NCBI RefSeq assembly: GCF_902762735.1 | Contig: NZ_CACWPP010000007.1 | Location: forward strand, 1-62,891 | Direction of reading: 5' to 3' | Source: an uncultured Ruminococcus sp. | Lineage (GTDB): Bacteria > Bacillota > Clostridia > Oscillospirales > Ruminococcaceae | Length of the DNA: 62,891 bases | Part shown: positions 58,310 to 62,891 of the stretch, in pieces | Layout of the letters: every line of letters starts with the position of its first letter | How positions within the stretch are numbered: the stretch's first letter is position 1 | Notes under the pieces: generated by a model | What the model saw: the letters and a program-made list of their open reading frames with translations, nothing else | Told to the model about the DNA's origin: nothing | Databases searched by the model: none | Made by a program: the position numbers and the translations under genes

Positions 58310-61300
58310 ATGGGGAGTACAAAAAAGCGTATAGCTCTGTTTGCAGGACAGGCAGATGAAAGCTACCAGAGTAAATTTATAACGGGATTTTGCGCGGTCG
58401 CATTCAGACTGGATATGGATGTCTGTGTGTTCTCGATGTATCATAAGTACCAGAATACCGCTGTCCGTGAAAAAGGCGAGGCTAATATCTTTGAGCTGAT
58501 GCAGCCCGAGCTGTTTGACGGTGCTGTGATACTGGAAGATACGATACAGACGGCAGGTGCGGCAAAACGCCTTGAACAGCGCCTGCACGAAAATTTTGAC
58601 AAGCCCGTGCTGGTCATAGAGACTGACAGTCCTTATTTCCCGAGCGTTTTTACCGACTGCCATGACGCGGTGGTGGAACTGGTCAGCCACCTGATAGAGG
58701 TGCATGGATATAAGGATATTGCTTTTCTCGCAGGCAAAAAATGGCATAAGCACACAAAGCTCAGGTTACAGGCGTTCAAAGATGCGTTGGAAAGTCATGG
58801 GCTGGTGCCGAGCGATGACAGGATAATTTATGGCGATTTCTGGTATCTCAGCGGTGAGGCGTGCGCTGATACACTGCTTTCAAGCGAGAGGGGACTGCCC
58901 GAAGCGGTGGTGTGTGCCAATGATGCTATGGCGATAGGACTCTGCAAGGCGCTGACCGAAGAGGGAATAAATATACCCAAAGATATTGCGGTGGTGAGCT
59001 ATGATTCGACCTTTGAGGGACAGACTTCGCCCAAGACCATAACTTCATCGCTGATACCAGCCGAAGAGATAGGGCGGTATGCGGCGAAGTATATGAGTGA
59101 CAGGTTCGCGGGAAGAGAGACTGATGCATTCTGCGCCGAACCCTATCTTGTGATAGGGGAGAGCTGCGGCTGCAAGCAGACGAATATCCCCGAATTTACC
59201 ATGCGCAGGCGCGAATGGGGCACAGATATTTCGGAAGAGGGCTTCAATTCAGTCAATAATACGATGGCTGAGGAGCTGCTGATGCAGACCGAGCTTGACG
59301 GATTTATAGGCACAGTATACTCTTATGCTTTCCAGATAAAGGGGGCGAAGAGCTTTCATCTCTGTCTTTGTGACCAGTGGAAGTATATGGACAGGAGCAA
59401 GGACTTAAAATGCCGAAATCAGGGCTATCCCGATAAGATGATATACGCTGTCAGATACAACAGCGACCGCAAGGACGGCATAGCGGGCGTTGACAACGGA
59501 TTTGACCTGAAAGAGATACTTCCCGGTCTTACGGACGAGCATGATGAGCCGCGCATGCTGATATTCACACCCGTTTTCTTTGAGGATAACTGCTTCGGCT
59601 ATGCGGCGGTGGAGTACGGTCAGCCGCGCAGTTATGACGATATTTACCGCAGGTGGATCGGCGTTGTGGCACGCGGTCTTGAGGGGCTGAGAAGATTTGT
59701 CACCGTAAGAAGCCTTCAGGCACAGATGGAAAAGTATAAGTCGGGCAGGTTCACGGCGATGTCGGCGTATGAAAGGCTCGATGATGACGAGAAGGAAGAC
59801 TATGAGCTTGTGACAAGGATACTCGATGACAACCTGCTGTCATACCGCTTCCAGCCGATAGTCAATACGACAGACGGACGGATCTATTCATATGAGGCGC
59901 TGATGCGTTCGGCAACGGACAAGCGCGTTCCGCCGCTTTCGATCGTGAAGTATGCCGATATGCAGAACAGGCTGGCTGATGTTGAAAGGGCGACTTTCAT
60001 CAACGTGCTGAAAATAGTGGAAGAGAATATGGATATTATAGGCGATGCGAAGATATTCATAAACAGCATACCCGGTGTCAGGCTGACGGGAGATGACCTG
60101 ACGGCGGTGGAGAGTTCGCTGAAAAGGCTGGGCGATACAGTTGTGGTAGAACTGACAGAAGAGGCTGAGATGGACGATGATGATCTGAACAGGCTAAAAG
60201 AGACGTTCAAGCGCATGGATGTTAAGATAGCGGTCGATGATTACGGCACAGGCTATTCAAATGTAAGCAACCTGCTGAGGTATATGCCCGACTATGTAAA
60301 AATAGACCGCGCACTGCTGAGCGATGTGCAGAACAAGCCGCAGAAACAGCATTTCGTAAAGGAAGTCATAAGCTTCTGTCACGACAACGGAATAATGGCG
60401 CTGGCTGAGGGCGTGGAGACCACAGAAGAACTGAGGGCATGCATACTGCTGGGGGCTGACCTGATACAGGGATTTTACACAGGTAAGCCATCAAACGTAT
60501 TTATGCCCGATACCGATGCCAAGATAAAAGCCGAGATCTGCAAATATCACGAGGAATATATGCAAGGCGGCGCGGTAAGGCAGTATATTGCGGGCAAAAC
60601 CAACCGTGTCGGGCTGTCGTCACTGGTCAAGGACGGCGTGAGCGAGATAGTTGTGGGTCAGGGTGCTATGATCTATAAGGATATAACAGTGTTCGGTACA
60701 CCCGGCGTAAAGACAGGTGTGCATATCAGGATAGAACCTGAGTACAAGGGCATGATAACTCTGGAAAACGCATATCTGTCAAACGATGTGAAAAATCCGT
60801 GTATAGATGTGGGTGAAAAGGCAGATGTCACGCTTGTGCTGACGGGCGATAACACGATGAAAAATACAGGTATACTCGTTCCGAAAAACGCAAGGCTGGC
60901 GGTCGAGGGTGACGGCAATCTCAGGATAGAGCTGAGGGCGCTGGAATATTACGGGATAGGCAATCTGCCCGCAGAAGAGCATGGCGAGCTGTTCTTTGCG
61001 CCGTCGGGTACTGTGGAGATAAATGGTCATGGTGTGAACGGAAGCTGTATAGGTTCGGGTCTTGGCGGAAAGATAAAGCTGGTCAGCGGGCGGTATCTGC
61101 TTGATGCTGACGGGCATGATGCGGTGTGCATAGGCGCACTTTACGGCGATACCGAGATAGAAGCTGAGGACTGTGAGCTTTCGGGCGAATTCAGCGGTCA
61201 GCGGGGCGCGGGCGCAGGCTCGGTGACGGGCAGGGCTGATATTGCGCTGGACAGATGCACGGTGAAGCTGTACGGCGACGGCACAGATTCGGCAGGCGCG

Positions 61301-61633
61301 GGCAGTCTGACGGGCGCAGATGCGAAGATCTCGCTGAAAGACACGAACATGTATATCTCGCTCAACTGTGTGAACGGAACAGGTATAGGCGCATATCGCG
61401 GCATGACACGGTTCGGTGCGGAAAGATCACAGATAAAGCTGGAAGCTAAAGGCGAGAGCGCACTGGCATTCGGCGGCGGAGGCGATGACATTAGCGCAAA
61501 GCTGGTCGATACAGATATAAAGTGCAGTGTGAAGAGCCATAAGGACAAAAAACCTCAGCTGCGTCACGAGAACTTTGTGCTTGAAAACAGCACAGGCAGG
61601 TTTGTGCTTAACGGTGAAGAGATACACTTCTGA
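58310..61633 (+). CDS. LacI-type substrate-sensor / EAL / beta-helix fusion protein
   Basis: 1107 aa from ATG 58310 behind ACGAGGA; the frame runs upstream into the MITE. (1) About 1-285: periplasmic-binding fold as in LacI/GalR effector domains but with no HTH (KKRIALFAGQADESYQSKFI, VCANDAMAIGLCKALTEEGI, DIAVVSYDST). (2) About 290-505: linker, GAF-like (LCLCDQWKYM, GYAAVEYGQP). (3) About 510-730: EAL domain with the key parts FQPIVNTTDGRIYSYEALMR, VDDYGTGYSN, VKIDRALL, ALAEGVETTEEL and LIQGFYTGKP, so it should hydrolyse c-di-GMP. (4) About 765-1107: a long series of short beta-strand repeats (right-handed beta-helix, carbohydrate-binding look). No signal peptide or membrane helix; cytoplasmic. 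Confidence 0.85.
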   Translation: MGSTKKRIALFAGQADESYQSKFITGFCAVAFRLDMDVCVFSMYHKYQNTAVREKGEANIFELMQPELFDGAVILEDTIQTAGAAKRLEQRLHENFDKPVLVIETDSPYFPSVFTDCHDAVVELVSHLIEVHGYKDIAFLAGKKWHKHTKLRLQAFKDALESHGLVPSDDRIIYGDFWYLSGEACADTLLSSERGLPEAVVCANDAMAIGLCKALTEEGINIPKDIAVVSYDSTFEGQTSPKTITSSLIPAEEIGRYAAKYMSDRFAGRETDAFCAEPYLVIGESCGCKQTNIPEFTMRRREWGTDISEEGFNSVNNTMAEELLMQTELDGFIGTVYSYAFQIKGAKSFHLCLCDQWKYMDRSKDLKCRNQGYPDKMIYAVRYNSDRKDGIAGVDNGFDLKEILPGLTDEHDEPRMLIFTPVFFEDNCFGYAAVEYGQPRSYDDIYRRWIGVVARGLEGLRRFVTVRSLQAQMEKYKSGRFTAMSAYERLDDDEKEDYELVTRILDDNLLSYRFQPIVNTTDGRIYSYEALMRSATDKRVPPLSIVKYADMQNRLADVERATFINVLKIVEENMDIIGDAKIFINSIPGVRLTGDDLTAVESSLKRLGDTVVVELTEEAEMDDDDLNRLKETFKRMDVKIAVDDYGTGYSNVSNLLRYMPDYVKIDRALLSDVQNKPQKQHFVKEVISFCHDNGIMALAEGVETTEELRACILLGADLIQGFYTGKPSNVFMPDTDAKIKAEICKYHEEYMQGGAVRQYIAGKTNRVGLSSLVKDGVSEIVVGQGAMIYKDITVFGTPGVKTGVHIRIEPEYKGMITLENAYLSNDVKNPCIDVGEKADVTLVLTGDNTMKNTGILVPKNARLAVEGDGNLRIELRALEYYGIGNLPAEEHGELFFAPSGTVEINGHGVNGSCIGSGLGGKIKLVSGRYLLDADGHDAVCIGALYGDTEIEAEDCELSGEFSGQRGAGAGSVTGRADIALDRCTVKLYGDGTDSAGAGSLTGADAKISLKDTNMYISLNCVNGTGIGAYRGMTRFGAERSQIKLEAKGESALAFGGGGDDISAKLVDTDIKCSVKSHKDKKPQLRHENFVLENSTGRFVLNGEEIHF

Positions 61634-61654
61634 GAAATGGATACAAGATAAAAA

Positions 61655-61692
61655 AGACCGTCCTGTTTTGGGTAAAAACAGGGCGGTCGTAT
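61655..61692. terminator. Bidirectional terminator between convergent genes
   Basis: Stem GACCGTCCTGTTTT / AAAACAGGGCGGTC with a short loop; TTTTTT follows on the minus strand and GTATTATTT on the plus strand. Confidence 0.85.
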
Positions 61693-61701
61693 TATTTCAG
61701 C

Positions 61702-62655
61702 TTACTTTTTCTTCTTTGCGGCAAGTGCTGTCACTACACCTATCACCGCAGCGGCAGCTATCGCTATGCCCGCTATCAGACCTGTGTTCGACTTCTCTTC
61801 GGTCTTTTCTTCGGTCTCTGCGGGCTTTTCTGCCTTAGACTCAGCCTTGCTCTCGGAGGTGGCTTCTTCTTCGGCAACAGGCACTTCCTCAGCGGGTGCT
61901 TCGCTTTCTGCGGTGCTTTCTGCGGTGCTTTCTGCGGCGGACTCGGCTTCGCTTGTCTCGCCGCCTATCGGCGGGTCTTTTGAAATATCGCCGTTGCCGC
62001 AGATCTTCTCCACCGTTTCATCTGCAAAACCCTCTATCTTATCGGTGGGCAGACCCGAAATGGTGAAGTTGATGGTGATGGGATCGGTGGTGTTCCATGC
62101 CTTGTTGTCCATCGGAGGTTCGGTGACAGCAGGTTCACCGTAGGCGTTCTTTATTTTCAGCATCTTGCCGTCAAGCTCCGAATCTTCGGGTATCGGCTGT
62201 TCGACGAATGTGTACTTCACGCCGTCGATGGTCACGTCATCTATGTTTACAACTACCGTCGGCTGAAACCCCTCTTCCTCATCGGGCGCTTCCAGCGGAA
62301 GTTCAAGATACAGACCGAAATAGCCGCAGTTGTAGTCGCCGCCCGAAACGTCCTTGCAGTCATAGCCGCTCATATCAACGGTATATGAGCCGTTGCCTGT
62401 GATGTTGACATCGTGATAGGTACTGGAGATCTCCATCTTGCCTGTCTCGTCCATCGCAGGTTCACTGGTGCCGCGTCGGTAGTCCCACCAGTCCATTATC
62501 ATCCACGATATGCCCGCCTGACCGTAAACGCCGTTCTCATCGGGCTGAGGTATCTCCTCTTCTGCCGCAGATGCCGTCACGCCTGATGCCATCATCGACA
62601 GCGACATTACCCCTGCACATAAGACAGAGGCTGTTTTTTTCAGTATGCTTTTCAT
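61702..62655 (-). CDS. Secreted acidic protein with C-terminal membrane anchor
   Basis: 317 aa from ATG 62655 behind GGAGGATTTCAAA. Signal peptide about 1-33 (ending VTASAAEEE). The mature N-terminal 190 residues are beta-rich and Trp-containing (ISWMIMDWWDYRRGTSEPAM, DVNITGNGSYTVDMSGYDCK), like a carbohydrate-binding or dockerin-less surface module. A Ser/Glu/Ala/Lys-rich linker follows. The end is KSNTGLIAGIAIAAAAVIG and a KKKK tail; it resembles a sorting signal but lacks a standard LPxTG, so it may simply be membrane-anchored. No named family. Confidence 0.7.
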   Translation of the reverse strand: MKSILKKTASVLCAGVMSLSMMASGVTASAAEEEIPQPDENGVYGQAGISWMIMDWWDYRRGTSEPAMDETGKMEISSTYHDVNITGNGSYTVDMSGYDCKDVSGGDYNCGYFGLYLELPLEAPDEEEGFQPTVVVNIDDVTIDGVKYTFVEQPIPEDSELDGKMLKIKNAYGEPAVTEPPMDNKAWNTTDPITINFTISGLPTDKIEGFADETVEKICGNGDISKDPPIGGETSEAESAAESTAESTAESEAPAEEVPVAEEEATSESKAESKAEKPAETEEKTEEKSNTGLIAGIAIAAAAVIGVVTALAAKKKK

Positions 62656-62716
62656 TTTGAAATCCTCCATTATCACATCGGCGCACTGCACCGAAGATCT
62701 GTCTGTAATATGTTTT

Positions 62717-62805
62717 GTGATTATCCCGCTGATACACCAAAATAAACGATGTTATAATACAGTTGGCGGTTATCTTTCCCCCGCCTGCGGCGGGGGAAAG
62801 ATAAC
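62717..62805 (-). mobile_element. MITE fragment with GC-rich hairpin
   Basis: GTGATTATCCCGCTGATACA and AATAAACGATGTTATA match the B subtype; the right half is replaced by a perfect hairpin (62769-62805) with 17-bp arms GTTATCTTTCCCCCGCC and a 3-base loop. The loop and C/G block are the same type as the hairpin at 46-80. Confidence 0.65.
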
Positions 62806-62818
62806 ACAGTCTGTCGCA

Positions 62819-62847
62819 AAAGTCTACCCGAAAGGGTAGGCTTTTTT
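62819..62847 (+). terminator. Intrinsic terminator near the right edge
   Basis: Stem AAGTCTACCC / GGGTAGGCTT with a GAAA loop, then TTTT. It may belong to a gene on the plus strand not seen here, or protect the gene starting at 62883. Confidence 0.8.
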
Positions 62848-62859
62848 GAATAAGTGTGG

Positions 62860-62865
62860 TATAAT
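62860..62865 (+). promoter_or_regulatory. Extended -10 promoter element for the last gene
   Basis: GTGTGGTATAAT: TATAAT with TGG before it. No -35 hexamer is evident at 16-18 bp. Confidence 0.5.
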
Positions 62866-62882
62866 AAAGAGGGGTGAAAAAG

Positions 62883-62891
62883 ATGCTGGAA
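62883..62891 (+). CDS. Start of a gene cut by the window edge
   Basis: ATG CTG GAA after GAGGGGTGAAAAAG, downstream of an extended -10 element. Only three codons are present, so nothing can be said about its product. Confidence 0.5.

Overview
The window looks like a low-to-mid GC Firmicute of the Ruminococcus type (Oscillospiraceae). The grounds are the Firmicute cell-envelope and carbon-control genes (hprK, murB, rapZ, murD), the endospore genes spoIIAA-spoIIAB-sigF and spoIVB, a secreted GH3 enzyme with a cellulosomal dockerin, an acetyl-esterase with a sortase-like tail, and clear sigma-A promoters (TTGACA, 17 bp, TATAAT). I infer the genus from gene content; no rRNA gene is present. There are no tRNA or rRNA genes, no CRISPR array and no transposase gene.

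Layout. 0.2-8.2 kb (minus strand): rapZ, murB, hprK, a COG4100 PLP enzyme, a DUF3592 protein, a GNAT protein and murD, separated by small repeats and MITE copies. 8.2-9.2 kb: stacked short repeats and an iteron-like array. 9.3-10.75 kb: spoIIA operon. 10.9-11.8 kb: a triplicated hairpin/mini-ORF unit and a decayed alpha/beta hydrolase. 12-22 kb: dockerin-NagZ, coaX, an Hpt protein, an XRE/S24-like regulator, a WG-repeat lipoprotein, citrate synthase, an M48 protease and two uncharacterised genes. 22.3-28.2 kb: valS and ileS (minus). 28.3-30.5 kb: two arrays of 130-180 bp repeats around two membrane-protein genes. 30.9-39.5 kb: spoIVB, purB, a run of small membrane and Cys-rich proteins, a lipoprotein, metY. 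40-50.3 kb: a signalling region. 50.3-62.7 kb: a CE2-like esterase, glmU, two phosphonate-biosynthesis genes, a large substrate-sensor/EAL/beta-helix protein and a secreted acidic protein.

The most interesting part is 39.95-50.29 kb. A DivIVA-like coiled-coil protein and a sensory-type [FeFe]-hydrogenase-like protein precede a six-gene operon with its own promoter and terminator: zinc-ribbon/LRR protein, Ser/Thr kinase, TerY-like vWA protein, PP2C phosphatase, membrane diguanylate cyclase, and a protein with a possible deaminase-like N-terminus plus a 16-residue YPQQGM repeat. The kinase/vWA/phosphatase set matches the TerY-P triad known from comparative genomics, here without visible Ter genes and with a c-di-GMP enzyme in the same operon.

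A second theme is small mobile DNA. One MITE-like family of about 120 bp has imperfect inverted ends and 10-bp target duplications at several sites. One copy carries about 390 bp of inserted DNA rich in TTGACA/TGTCAA repeats, and another lies between the promoter and start of the EAL gene. Start codons were re-chosen from ribosome-binding sites where the longest frame ran into a repeat or promoter (hprK, ileS, purB, the EAL protein and others).
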